Assembly (NCBI GenBank): GCA_965230795.1
Contig: OZ246020.1
Coordinates: forward strand, 3,038,001 to 3,102,000
Direction: 5' to 3'
Length of the DNA: 64,000 nt
Source of the DNA: PZPK01 sp965230795
GTDB taxonomy: Bacteria; Pseudomonadota; Gammaproteobacteria; Pseudomonadales; Oleiphilaceae
Positions within the stretch are counted from its first letter, which is position 1, and each line of letters begins with the position of its first letter. The position numbers were made by a program, and so were the translations under genes. The notes under the pieces were generated by a model that searched no databases, was not told where the DNA came from, and saw only the letters and a program-made list of their open reading frames with translations. Shown here in pieces: positions 8,552 to 17,713 of this stretch.

Positions 8552-10674
8552 GCGGCCTCCGTATCATCATTGCCGGGCACCTTTCTGAACTCGTCGCGAC
8601 TGACACCGGCCAGCTTGATTAAACCTCCGATATCCAGTATCAGTGACACCGTACCGTCGCCGAGAATAGTAGCGCCGGACACCCCTTCCACCGACTTGTA
8701 GTTGTCCTGCAGGCTTTTAATAACAACCTGTTGCTGCGCCAGCAAATCATCCACCAATACCGCGATTTTCATATTATCGCCTTCCACAACCACAAGCAGT
8801 CCGTCTTCGAGCACTCTTGAGTCCGGCTCGATATTGAAAATATCCCATAGCCGCACGATCGGCACATATTCATCTCGCAACCTGAGCACATCACAACCGG
8901 AAGAGATGCGATGGATCATCTGATCATAGGACTGGATCGATTCAATAATGGATACCAGAGGGAATATATAAATATGCTCTCCCACGCGAATCAGCTGACC
9001 GTCGAGAATCGCCAGTGTCAGAGGCAGACGAATGGTAAAGGTACTACCCTCTCCTTCTTTCGACTCTACTTCCACCGAGCCATTCAGCTCCTGGATATTA
9101 CGTCGTACTACATCCATGCCAACACCGCGACCGGAGATATCGGTAATTTCCGCCGCAGTGGAAAAGCCTGGACGGAATATCAGATCATGCACCTGCTCAT
9201 CACTTAATTGATCATGTTCACTGACCAGGCCATTTTCAATCGCCTTGCTCAGGATGCGTTCACGGTTCAGGCCACCACCATCATCAATAATCTGGATCAC
9301 AATGTTGCCGCCCTGATGAAAGGCATTCAGGGTAATCTTCCCCATTTCACTCTTACCGGCCGCGATTCGCCTTTCCGGCGATTCGATACCATGATCCAGG
9401 GAATTTCTGACCAGGTGCACCAGGGGATCGCCAATGCGTTCCATCACGGTTTTATCCAGCTCTGTCTGCTCACCCAAGAGTTCCAGTTCCACCTGCTTGC
9501 CCAGGCTCTTGCTGATATCGTGAACCAAACGGGGAAAGCGCGAGAACGCGAAGCTGATTGGCAGCATGCGAATGCGCATCACGCTCTCCTGTAGTTCGCG
9601 TGTGTGTTGGCTTAACTGTTCCAGCCCTTCCATCAAACGCGGCAATCGCTCTTCGGAGAAATCCCGCCCCAGTTCACCGAGCATGGATTGAGTGATCACC
9701 AGCTCGCCCACCATGTTGATGAGGCTGTCCACCTTGTCGGTGCCGACACGAATAGAAGAGGATTCCGGCTTGCTGTCTTTGCGAGCTGCGGGCGCCTTGG
9801 CTGTGCTTGCTGCCGCGACAGGCGCGGGCATATCAGCTTGCTCTGCGGACACGGGGGGTTCTGCGACCGTCTCTGCTTCCGGAGTGCTTTCCTGTTTGGC
9901 TTCCTCTGCAAGCGCTGCTTCGTCTGCGGTCTCGGGAGCATCCTGTGCCAGGGAAAGCGGTGTAATGGTTAATTCCGATTCAACCGCGACCCACTCAAAG
10001 ACCTCGCGAACCTGAGCTTCGTCGACATCTCCCCAAAGGGTCAGATCCCAGGCCAGATAACAGGCTTCGGGATCGAGTTCATTGAGAAGCGGAATCGCTT
10101 CCGTTTCCGCCGAAACGCTCAATTGACCCAACTCCTCAAGCTCACGGAACATCCGAAAAGGCTCATTGCCCGTGCGCAAGATATCGGTATCGGGTTTAAA
10201 GTAAATTTGCCAGCCGCAGGAGCCCGTCGGTTCAGAGGATGAAGCCTCTTCCTCTGAAGAAGCCGTATCAGCAGGTGCTTTGGAATCTCCGGCTAGAATG
10301 GCATCGAACTGAGCCTTCAACTCGCCAGATACCTCTGTATCGCAAGGCTCTCCGGCTTCGAGTTGCTGAATCATGCGACGCAGGCAATCTACCGACTTGA
10401 GGAAGAGGTCCACATGATCCGCTTCCATTTTAAACTGGTTAGACCGGATCAGGTCGAGCAGTGTTTCCACCACATGCGTAAATTCTGCAATTTCGCTGAA
10501 ACCAAAGGTGCCACTGCCCCCTTTAATGGAATGCGCCGCGCGAAAAATCTCGTTGATGGTTTCCATATCAACGTGATTCACATCGAGGTTGAGCAAAGCA
10601 GACTCCATAATATCGAGCCCTTCGTTACTCTCTTCAAAGAAGACCTGATGAAACTGACTTAAATCCACACTCAT
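8548..10674 (-). CDS. cheA: Chemotaxis histidine kinase CheA
   Basis: Central kinase of the chemosensory pathway. Domains in order: P1 HPt with phospho-acceptor H48 in AAHSIKGGSGTFGF; an acidic linker; a P2-like region near residues 150-245; an Ala/Glu/Pro-rich linker of about 60 residues; the dimerisation helices (MVGELVITQSMLGEL); the ATPase with HLVRNSLDHGIE, DDGGGLN and GRGVGMDVV; and a C-terminal CheW-like regulatory domain (ILDGQLIRVGEHIYIFPL). At 708 residues it is a complete CheA. It overlaps cheW by 4 bp and follows a cheY gene. Confidence 0.96.
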   Translation of the reverse strand: MSVDLSQFHQVFFEESNEGLDIMESALLNLDVNHVDMETINEIFRAAHSIKGGSGTFGFSEIAEFTHVVETLLDLIRSNQFKMEADHVDLFLKSVDCLRRMIQQLEAGEPCDTEVSGELKAQFDAILAGDSKAPADTASSEEEASSSEPTGSCGWQIYFKPDTDILRTGNEPFRMFRELEELGQLSVSAETEAIPLLNELDPEACYLAWDLTLWGDVDEAQVREVFEWVAVESELTITPLSLAQDAPETADEAALAEEAKQESTPEAETVAEPPVSAEQADMPAPVAAASTAKAPAARKDSKPESSSIRVGTDKVDSLINMVGELVITQSMLGELGRDFSEERLPRLMEGLEQLSQHTRELQESVMRIRMLPISFAFSRFPRLVHDISKSLGKQVELELLGEQTELDKTVMERIGDPLVHLVRNSLDHGIESPERRIAAGKSEMGKITLNAFHQGGNIVIQIIDDGGGLNRERILSKAIENGLVSEHDQLSDEQVHDLIFRPGFSTAAEITDISGRGVGMDVVRRNIQELNGSVEVESKEGEGSTFTIRLPLTLAILDGQLIRVGEHIYIFPLVSIIESIQSYDQMIHRISSGCDVLRLRDEYVPIVRLWDIFNIEPDSRVLEDGLLVVVEGDNMKIAVLVDDLLAQQQVVIKSLQDNYKSVEGVSGATILGDGTVSLILDIGGLIKLAGVSRDEFRKVPGNDDTEAA

Positions 10675-10766
10675 TTCAGCCCCCAGCTTTCAATCCCTTA
10701 TACGCGGCAAACGGTCAATCCGTTTAATCGTCAGGATAGGATTTCAGACATTGACTCTATCGACGC

Positions 10767-11126
10767 CTACATGACTTTCTTTATGGTTGCCAACAATTGA
10801 TCCGGGTTGAACGGCTTGACCAGCCAACCGGTTGCACCCGCACTTTTACCGGCCATTTTTTTGTCAGTAGCGGACTCGGTGGTCAGCATCAGGATCGGGG
10901 TGAACTTGTATTCGGGAAGACTTCTCAGATTCTGGACCAATTCAATACCGTCCATCACCGGCATGTTAACGTCTGATAACACCAGATCTACAGTAGTTTG
11001 CTTGGCCTTATCTAGAGCCTCTTGTCCATCCGATGCCTCGATTACCGTGTAACCCGCCCCTTTCAGCGTGAATGAAACCATCTGCCGCATGGACGCGGAA
11101 TCATCTACAGCCAGAATTGTTGCCAT
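10767..11126 (-). CDS. cheY: CheY-like response regulator
   Basis: Single receiver domain of 119 residues with no output domain. The acidic pair D8-D9, phospho-acceptor D52 (LVLSDVNMPVMDG), conserved Thr in LMLTTES and the Lys of WLVKPFNP are all present. It lies directly upstream of cheA in the same operon and should receive phosphate from it. Whether it binds the flagellar motor or serves as a phosphate sink or relay towards the HPt or STAS proteins cannot be read from sequence. The order STAS-cheY-cheA differs from the motor-linked cheY-cheZ-cheA order. Confidence 0.9.
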   Translation of the reverse strand: MATILAVDDSASMRQMVSFTLKGAGYTVIEASDGQEALDKAKQTTVDLVLSDVNMPVMDGIELVQNLRSLPEYKFTPILMLTTESATDKKMAGKSAGATGWLVKPFNPDQLLATIKKVM

Positions 11127-11181
11127 TCATTTTCTCCCTATTCCTACCTGATGTTTCTAATTTGCACAGGCCACACGCCTG

Positions 11182-11454
11182 TTAAAAAGTAATTGCCTGT
11201 TCCATACCGAGCAGTTTAATGCCGTCTCTGAATTCATCAGACACGCCACTCCAGCTGACTTCGATCCCGGTACGTTTCAGCGCATCAAGAAAGCTCGCCA
11301 GAAGTTGTACGATGGAGGTATCGACACGGGTCACCTCACTTGCATCAATGCTAACTGGCGCACCACCAATTACGAGCGCTTCCATTTGCTGATGCAAAGC
11401 CTCTGCCTTGGCGATATTGACGACACCTTCGAGTTTGATCTCGGATTGGCTCAT
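11182..11454 (-). CDS. STAS-domain protein at the head of the chemosensory operon
   Basis: Small single-domain protein of 90 residues. The loop EVTRVDTSIVQLLASFL occupies the place of the STAS phospho-site motif, with Thr-Ser where typical anti-anti-sigma factors have Ser-Ser or Ser-Ser/Thr. The ATG at 11454 is preferred: AGGAG lies 8 nt upstream, while the alternative start at 11472 would include that site. It resembles MlaB-like and RsbV-like proteins, but its place directly before cheY points to a signalling role. Confidence 0.83.
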   Translation of the reverse strand: MSQSEIKLEGVVNIAKAEALHQQMEALVIGGAPVSIDASEVTRVDTSIVQLLASFLDALKRTGIEVSWSGVSDEFRDGIKLLGMEQAITF

Positions 11455-11611
11455 ACACTTGACTCCTGGCATGTGCTGGTATTGCCAGCGCGTGCCTGAA
11501 GCACGTTTCTGGCCACTAATAACTTTAGTAGGAAATTATTGATTTGCGAGGAATTCGCATGTGAACAGGCACCGGTTTAACGCGCTCGACTGACCTCGAT
11601 TCACCCCTAAA

Positions 11612-12052
11612 TCAGGAGCGGGATCGACGACTGTTGAGATCATCTTCGATTCGTTTGGCTTCACGCTTTTCCATGGCCTGAGCTTCTTCCTGTTGATAGC
11701 GCTCCACCAGATCGGCTAGCCCCTTGCGCTTTTCCCGGCATTCCACCCAGGCACTGCGCTCGCGGTCAAACTGCTGACGTGCGACTTCAACCACTTGCTG
11801 TTGATGGGAAATGGCCTTCCCGAGTTGCTCAATAAATCCCTGATAAGACTGGAGCTGGTGAATTGCCACTTGCATCCGCATGCTCTCCCGATAGCTCTGG
11901 ATATACTGCTGCTGATACTGCTCAAGCCCTGTCAGTTGCTGTTCCTGATCATCGAGATAGCGCCTGGCTTTGCGCAAGGCGTCCATGGCTGACTCCTCTT
12001 TTTGGCGAGCCAGATTCAATACCAGCGTTAAGCGCTGCGATTTGGACTTCAT
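11612..12052 (-). CDS. fliJ: Flagellar export chaperone / stalk protein FliJ
   Basis: Coiled-coil component of the flagellar type III export ATPase complex; it sits in the FliI ring and contacts the export gate. The 146 residues are almost wholly helical, with dense Gln, Glu, Arg and Lys heptads and no membrane segment, as in the family. It is the last gene of fliE-F-G-H-I-J. The intergenic space of 157 bp before the STAS gene separates it from the chemosensory operon. Confidence 0.9.
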   Translation of the reverse strand: MKSKSQRLTLVLNLARQKEESAMDALRKARRYLDDQEQQLTGLEQYQQQYIQSYRESMRMQVAIHQLQSYQGFIEQLGKAISHQQQVVEVARQQFDRERSAWVECREKRKGLADLVERYQQEEAQAMEKREAKRIEDDLNSRRSRS

Positions 12053-12182
12053 CGTATGCGTCTCTTTTCCTTGGCATCCTTGCCGACCTTACCAAGCCTG
12101 CGGAGCATTAGCGCATGACACTGCGCAGAGTGGTTTATCGCCAGTCTAACAGACACTGGAAAGCGCCGGGGCTTATCTGTGA

Positions 12183-13541
12183 CTACGCTTTCTGAGCATC
12201 TCCATCATCTTTCGGAGGAGCGATCACACTTTTCATCTGCGAAACCGCCGATGCCTGCGGCGCACGTTCATTCAAGCCCTGCTGCAGAAACTGCTTCATG
12301 CGATCAATCCGTTCAATGGCAAAATCGGTCTGGGGATCTGAACCCGGCACGTAGGCACCGACGCTAATCAGGTCCCGGGCCTGTTGGTAACGGGCATAGA
12401 TCTGTTTGAAACGCTGGGCATCCGACAACTGTTCAGGGCTGACGACATGTGGCATAACCCGACTGATGGAGGCTTCAACATCAATGGCCGGATAATGCCC
12501 TTCCTCGGCCAGCGAGCGTGACAGCACGATGTGACCATCCAGTATCGCCCTCGCGGCATCTGCAATGGGATCCTGCTGATCGTCCCCTTCAGTCAACACC
12601 GTGTAAAAAGCAGTAATGGAACCGCTGTTTTGCGCGCCATTTCCAGCCCGCTCCACCAGCTGGGGAATCTTGGCGAATACAGAAGGCGGGTAGCCGCGAG
12701 TCGCCGGCGGTTCGCCCACCGACAGTGCAATTTCGCGCTGAGCCTGAGCATAGCGCGTCAGCGAATCCATCAGCAGCAGAACGTTTTTCCCCTGATCCCG
12801 AAAGTACTCGGCAATACGCGTGGTCAGCATGGAGGCACGTAATCGCATCAATGGTGAATCGTCTGCCGGAGATGCCACGACCACCGCGCGCGCCAGGCCC
12901 TCTTCACCGAGGATGTCCTCAATAAACTCTTTTACCTCACGACCCCGCTCACCAATCAGCCCCACCACAACAATGTCCGCCGTGGTAAAACGGGTCATCA
13001 TGCCCAGCAGCATACTCTTACCGACACCACTTCCGGCAAAAAGACCGAGACGCTGGCCGACGCCGACCGTCAATAAGCCGTTGATGGCCTTGATGCCCAC
13101 ATCCAGGGACGTACGAATCGGTGCTCGCTCCAGAGGATTAATGATATGGCCGGTAAAAGGAATGTAGGTATCGGCATCCAGAGGACCTTTGCCATCCAGA
13201 GGATTGCCCGCTCCGTCCAGCACGCGACTGAGCAGCCCCCAACCCACGGGGATTTCACTGATAGTATCGGCCGGCGTGACCAGGGCGCCGGGGCGCAAGC
13301 CTTCAGCATTGGTCAATGGCATCAGAAAGGTACGTTCACCATCAAAACCAACGACCTCGGCCTCCACTTCCTGTCCACCCGCGCCGGTAATCACACAACG
13401 ATCACCGACGACACTCTGACAACCCACTGCTTCCAGGGTCAAACCCACCATTCGAGTCAGACGACCACTGATTTCAGGCAGAACCTTCGGCGGTACCGAC
13501 TCCGCAAGCGTTTGCAACTGAGAAGTTAGCAGGCTAGACAT
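12183..13541 (-). CDS. fliI: Flagellum-specific export ATPase FliI
   Basis: ATPase that energises and unloads substrates of the flagellar type III secretion apparatus. It has the Walker A motif LFAGSGVGKSMLLG and the FliI/ATP-synthase-beta signature TRYAQAQREIALSVGEP, followed by PPSVFAKIPQLVERAG. I place the start at the ATG at 13541 (MSSLLTSQLQ, 452 residues), with GAGGA 8 nt upstream. It overlaps the end of fliH by 8 bp. A start at 13700 would add 53 residues of basic, low-quality sequence read out of frame from fliH and is rejected. Confidence 0.95.
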   Translation of the reverse strand: MSSLLTSQLQTLAESVPPKVLPEISGRLTRMVGLTLEAVGCQSVVGDRCVITGAGGQEVEAEVVGFDGERTFLMPLTNAEGLRPGALVTPADTISEIPVGWGLLSRVLDGAGNPLDGKGPLDADTYIPFTGHIINPLERAPIRTSLDVGIKAINGLLTVGVGQRLGLFAGSGVGKSMLLGMMTRFTTADIVVVGLIGERGREVKEFIEDILGEEGLARAVVVASPADDSPLMRLRASMLTTRIAEYFRDQGKNVLLLMDSLTRYAQAQREIALSVGEPPATRGYPPSVFAKIPQLVERAGNGAQNSGSITAFYTVLTEGDDQQDPIADAARAILDGHIVLSRSLAEEGHYPAIDVEASISRVMPHVVSPEQLSDAQRFKQIYARYQQARDLISVGAYVPGSDPQTDFAIERIDRMKQFLQQGLNERAPQASAVSQMKSVIAPPKDDGDAQKA

Positions 13542-14475
13542 CGCCTTCGTCCTCGTCTTCATTGCTACGCTTGTTGTCAGAACCATCTGCATCGTCGGTC
13601 GGATCAGGGATTTCAGGGTTTTGTTCTGGAGGGAGTTCTGCGGATGCAGAGGCATCATCTTCCGGCTTGAGATTTTGTTTTTGCTCGGCTTCAACTGCAT
13701 CCATCAGATCAGCCGGGTATTCCGATAGTTCGTCAAAGGTATCAGGGGATTCGAGGGGAACCTGACTGGCCGATGATTCATTGGCCCGCACCAGCATTTC
13801 ATGGACCACTTTCTGAAAGCGCTTCTCTACGGTGAAATCCAGCTGCTGGGTCGAGGTGACAACCATACATCCTCCGGGATGTATTTTCGGATTCGACACC
13901 AGTTCAGCATCCTGCCGGGCAGTTCCCAGCGCTTCCATGACATAGTCATGATCTGCCGGATTGACTTCGAAGCGGATACCGGTCGCGTTTTTGGGTAGCT
14001 GGGCCATGACGTCCAGCAAAACCTGCTGAATAAGGTCCGTTGGTTGATGTAGCTCTCGATGAATCACCGAACGTGCGACGGCCAATGCTACGTTCAGCAT
14101 GGCCTGCTCAACGTGATGCTGCTGTTCGGCCAGGGGGTCTGTTAGCGCCTGACACACTTTAGCAAGCTGATCGACACTCTGTTTGATTTGCTGCGCGCCG
14201 GCCGCTTTCCCTTGCTCAACACCTTCCGCATGACCTTCCTTGCGGCCCTGCTCCCTGCCTTCCTTGCGCCCGGTTTCAAAACCTTCCTGCTTACCCTGCT
14301 TAAAGCCATCATCGTAGGCATCTTTGCGAATGCGCTCAAGATCGTCGGCGGTGAGAGGTTTCAGTTTTTCGGAACCGCCTCGTGCCGCACTTTTACCGTC
14401 ACCCAGAGTCGGAAGCTCCCAGCGCTCGTAGGCACTCAGCTCAGAAGCTGGTATTCGACGCGGTTTGTCTGCCAT
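13534..14475 (-). CDS. fliH: Flagellar export ATPase regulator FliH with acidic C-terminal tail
   Basis: Peripheral stalk-like protein that holds FliI at the export gate. A helix with glycine repeats (GKQEGFETGRKEGREQGRK, about residues 60-95) is typical of FliH and is followed by the C-terminal globular domain ending near residue 230. Unusually, about 80 further residues form a low-complexity acidic tail rich in Asp, Glu, Ser and Pro and ending EDEDEGDV. Most FliH proteins stop soon after the globular domain. The gene lies 10 bp after fliG and overlaps fliI by 8 bp. Confidence 0.93.
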   Translation of the reverse strand: MADKPRRIPASELSAYERWELPTLGDGKSAARGGSEKLKPLTADDLERIRKDAYDDGFKQGKQEGFETGRKEGREQGRKEGHAEGVEQGKAAGAQQIKQSVDQLAKVCQALTDPLAEQQHHVEQAMLNVALAVARSVIHRELHQPTDLIQQVLLDVMAQLPKNATGIRFEVNPADHDYVMEALGTARQDAELVSNPKIHPGGCMVVTSTQQLDFTVEKRFQKVVHEMLVRANESSASQVPLESPDTFDELSEYPADLMDAVEAEQKQNLKPEDDASASAELPPEQNPEIPDPTDDADGSDNKRSNEDEDEGDV

Positions 14476-14485
14476 AGAGGACTAC

Positions 14486-15514
14486 CTAGATCATCTCTTC
14501 GCCGGAGCCACCCAGGACAATTTCTCCTGAATCGGCCAGGCGTCGGGCGATAGTAAGAATATCTTTCTGCGCCGCTTCGACTTCGCTGACCTTGACCGGT
14601 CCTTTGGCTTCCAGATCGTCACGCAGCAGCTCGGCAGCCCGTTTCGACATATTGGCGAAGATTTTTTCCTGAAGTTCGTTGTCAGCACCTTTGAGGGCAA
14701 CAATCAGCACTTCGGAAGACACTTCTCTCAACAAAGTCTGAATGCCACGATCATCCACATCCTTGAGGTTTTCGAAGACAAACATCAGATCCTCGATTTC
14801 GGTTCCCAGATCCGCATCGATTTCCTTGATGCTATCCATCAGATCACCTTCAATCGACGTATCCATAAAGTTCATGATATCCGCAGCACATTTTACGCCG
14901 CCTATTTTGCTGGTCTTGGTGGTGGCGTTACCGGAGAACTGTTTTTCAAGAATATTGTTCAATTCCTGCAGGGCCTGGGGCTGAATGGTATCCAGCGCGG
15001 CAACCCGCATCATGACGTCGAGACGAACTTTTTCATCGAGAATGCCAAGCACTTCTGCTGACTGATCAGGCTCCAGATAGGACACCACAATGGCCTGAAT
15101 CTGGGGGTGCTCGTAGCGAATCAATTCGGCCACCGCGCGACCATCCATCCATTTCAGGGTATCAAGTCCCGTGGTATTCCCGCCAACCAGAATGCGGTCG
15201 ATCAGGCTGGAAGCTTTGTCTTCACCCAACGCTTCAGTAAGCATGTTCTTGATATAGGAATCGGCACCAATCCCCATCCCGGTCTGGGTGCCCACGACTT
15301 CCAGGAATTCAGCCATCACGGCTTCAACCTGTTCCTGGGTAATGTTCTGCAGGGATGCCATGGACGTACCCACACGCTGGACTTCTTTGGGGCCCATGTG
15401 TTTCAGAATCTGCGCAGCGTCGGCTTCGCCGAGACTCATCAACAGAATCGCGGCCGCATCGACGCGGGATATCTTAGGAAGAGGCTTCTTTTCCTGTTGC
15501 TCACTCATCTGCAT
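14486..15514 (-). CDS. fliG: Flagellar motor switch protein FliG
   Basis: Rotor protein that transmits torque and mounts the C-ring on FliF. The N-terminal domain starts at DAAAILLMSLGEADAA. The middle domain contains EHPQIQAIVVSYL, and the C-terminal torque domain contains DDRGIQTLLREV and the charged helix at KGADNELQEKIFANMS. Length of 342 is normal. The start is either the ATG at 15514, which overlaps the fliF stop by 14 bp, or the ATG at 15508; neither has a clear ribosome site, consistent with coupled translation from fliF. Confidence 0.96.
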   Translation of the reverse strand: MQMSEQQEKKPLPKISRVDAAAILLMSLGEADAAQILKHMGPKEVQRVGTSMASLQNITQEQVEAVMAEFLEVVGTQTGMGIGADSYIKNMLTEALGEDKASSLIDRILVGGNTTGLDTLKWMDGRAVAELIRYEHPQIQAIVVSYLEPDQSAEVLGILDEKVRLDVMMRVAALDTIQPQALQELNNILEKQFSGNATTKTSKIGGVKCAADIMNFMDTSIEGDLMDSIKEIDADLGTEIEDLMFVFENLKDVDDRGIQTLLREVSSEVLIVALKGADNELQEKIFANMSKRAAELLRDDLEAKGPVKVSEVEAAQKDILTIARRLADSGEIVLGGSGEEMI

Positions 15515-17222
15515 TGACCCATTGACGTATTACTTGAGCAACCCGGGCTGGATCTTCGGCAACCAGACCTTTGAGGGCATTCACCTGCTTATCATACCCT
15601 TCCGACGCACCCGGTAAAAGAAACTCATCTGCGGCGCTCAGGGTCACTCTTTCGCCAGCCTCACCCTCGCCCATCGCATCGAGTTGGGATAGACCATCTT
15701 CATCACCGGCAAGGGCAAATTCCTTAGCCTGAGCCCCGCTGACTGCCAGATTTTTGAAGGTTGGGCGAATAACTGCGAACACGATAATGATGGCAATCAA
15801 TACCGCCAGACCTTTCCAGACCACATCCCAGAACCAGTCCTGCTCCCAGATTTCCGGCTCCACAAAGGGTTCGACAAGTTCGGTAGCAAACGGCGTGTTG
15901 ATCACTTCCACGTTATCGCCTCGCGCAGCCGAGTAACCGACCGCGTTGCGCACGAGCAGGGTCAAACGTTCAAGCTCTGCCTCGCTCCAGGGAGTGAAGC
16001 TGACTTCCCCATTTTCAGGATTGATATTGCGGATGTCATCGATGGCGACCGCGACTGTCAGTCGCTTTAAGCGGCCCTGCTGATGACGGGTGTAGCTGAT
16101 TGTGCGATCCACTTCGTAATTGCGCGTTGTTTGCTTGCGAAGATTGGTTGGCGCGCCTCCGCCGCCCTCCTGCCCCTGCTGTCCCTGGGCAACTTCAGGC
16201 GCAGCACCCGCGGCTGGCGGCTGATTCGCCAGGGCTCCCGGAACTCCTCCATCAGCGCCCCCCAGCTGTCTCTGCTCGTCCAGCGTTTGTTCACTGCGTA
16301 CCACCTGCATGTCAGGATTGAACAGCTCTTCAGTCTCTTCAATGGCAGTAAAATCAACGTCGGCAGAAACTTCGGAACGAAAGCGACCGGAACCGACAAT
16401 GGGATCCAGCAGGCTGGCAATACGAGTGTTCAACACCGATTCAATCTTGCGCGAATACTCAAACGACCGGGAAACCATGCGATCCGCTTCGGTTTCGTCA
16501 TTACGGGACAACAGATTGCCCTTCTGATCGACCACGGTCACCTGAGCTTTGGTCATCTCCGGAACACTACCAGCAACCAGATTAACAATCGCGTCGACCT
16601 GCTCCCGGGAAACCGGCGAGGCAGAAGAGGCTTCTATCAGCACCGACGCGCTGGGTAAACGATTATCGCGGACAAAGACCGAACGTTTTGGAATCGCCAG
16701 GTGGACGCGTGCGCGTCGGATATTTCTAAAACTTGAAATGGTGCGGGAAAGCTCGCCTTCCAGACCTCGCTTGAAGCGCGTAGATTCCATAAACTGACTG
16801 GTACCCAGGCCCTGCTCCTGATCCAGCAGCTCATAGCCAACGTTCTGGTCACCGGTGATACCGGAGGCTGCCAGCTTGATTTTTGCGTCATACAGTTTTT
16901 TGCTTTCTACCAGTAATACCCCGGTACGCGGATCGACCTTGAACTGGATGCCATTCAAATTGAGGATACGCGACACCTCTTCCATATCCTGTGTTGCGAT
17001 ATCCTGCATCAGAGGTTGGTAGTTGGGCTCCTGCAACCACAACACCAAAGCCAGACCGAGAGCGACACTGCCAGCCAGTCCGATCATCAAGCCAATCTGG
17101 CGAAAAATTCCGAGCCGGTTGATGCCCGTCATTAAATCGCTGTCATTGCCCGTATTTCCGCCCGTTCCGGTATCGGTGGCCGCGGGTAAATTTGCATTGG
17201 TATCGGTCGGTACGACTGCCAT
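15501..17222 (-). CDS. fliF: Flagellar MS-ring protein FliF
   Basis: Forms the membrane ring at the base of the flagellum. Two transmembrane segments flank the periplasmic region: one near residues 43-66 (IGLMIGLAGSVALGLALVLW) and one near 470-490 (GLAVLIAIIIVFAVI). The periplasmic ring-building motifs include GILLVESKKLYDAKIKLA and RRARVHLAIPKRSVF. The C-terminus is the FliG-binding tail. The ATG at 17222 with GCAGG 7 nt upstream is preferred over a TTG two codons earlier. The product is 573 residues. Confidence 0.96.
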   Translation of the reverse strand: MAVVPTDTNANLPAATDTGTGGNTGNDSDLMTGINRLGIFRQIGLMIGLAGSVALGLALVLWLQEPNYQPLMQDIATQDMEEVSRILNLNGIQFKVDPRTGVLLVESKKLYDAKIKLAASGITGDQNVGYELLDQEQGLGTSQFMESTRFKRGLEGELSRTISSFRNIRRARVHLAIPKRSVFVRDNRLPSASVLIEASSASPVSREQVDAIVNLVAGSVPEMTKAQVTVVDQKGNLLSRNDETEADRMVSRSFEYSRKIESVLNTRIASLLDPIVGSGRFRSEVSADVDFTAIEETEELFNPDMQVVRSEQTLDEQRQLGGADGGVPGALANQPPAAGAAPEVAQGQQGQEGGGGAPTNLRKQTTRNYEVDRTISYTRHQQGRLKRLTVAVAIDDIRNINPENGEVSFTPWSEAELERLTLLVRNAVGYSAARGDNVEVINTPFATELVEPFVEPEIWEQDWFWDVVWKGLAVLIAIIIVFAVIRPTFKNLAVSGAQAKEFALAGDEDGLSQLDAMGEGEAGERVTLSAADEFLLPGASEGYDKQVNALKGLVAEDPARVAQVIRQWVNADE

Positions 17223-17290
17223 AATCAAACCTGCCTAAGGTTAGAGCCCAGCTCTACTTGTGAACATCGTGTCAGTGAATCCAGCCATAT

Positions 17291-17665
17291 TTACACCGGC
17301 ATCTTCATAATGTCTTCATATGCCTGAACTACCTTGTTCCGCACCTGAGTCAGCGCCTGAAATGACACACTGGACTTTTGTGCCTGAACCATCACCTGCG
17401 TCAGGCTCACGTTTGGATCACCCTGCTCATAAGCTGTTCTAAGCGCAGATGCTTGCATCTGGTGGTCATTCACCGAGTTGACCGCGTTTGCCAACAAGTC
17501 GCTGAATTTGGGTGTGGCCTGGGTTTCAGAAGAAGGCTGAATGCGCGTTGGCGACATTTCGGGCTGCAGGTTTTCAGGCTTTTGCACCTGCGCTTTGAGA
17601 TTGCGCATTTCTGCGAGTACCTGATTTATGTCGGCCCTGCCGGATACAGAATTGATACCTGACAT
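17291..17665 (-). CDS. fliE: Flagellar hook-basal body protein FliE
   Basis: Links the MS ring to the rod and is the first substrate of the export apparatus. The C-terminal half carries the family pattern FSDLLANAVNSVNDHQ and later SLTQVMVQAQKSSVSFQAL. The 124 residues include a Pro/Gln-rich N-terminal stretch. It is the first gene of fliEFGHIJ, with a sigma-54-type promoter upstream (17714-17730) and GGAGG before the ATG. Confidence 0.94.
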   Translation of the reverse strand: MSGINSVSGRADINQVLAEMRNLKAQVQKPENLQPEMSPTRIQPSSETQATPKFSDLLANAVNSVNDHQMQASALRTAYEQGDPNVSLTQVMVQAQKSSVSFQALTQVRNKVVQAYEDIMKMPV

Positions 17666-17713
17666 ATGCCCTCCGTCAAAATTTCGTTATTTCACTGAAT
17701 CTACGTTGTTTTC

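Noticed and set aside
13542..13700. N-terminal extension of fliI by 53 codons
   Set aside because: It lies entirely inside fliH in another frame, reads as Lys/Met/Thr-rich sequence, and a proper ribosome site fits the ATG at 13541.
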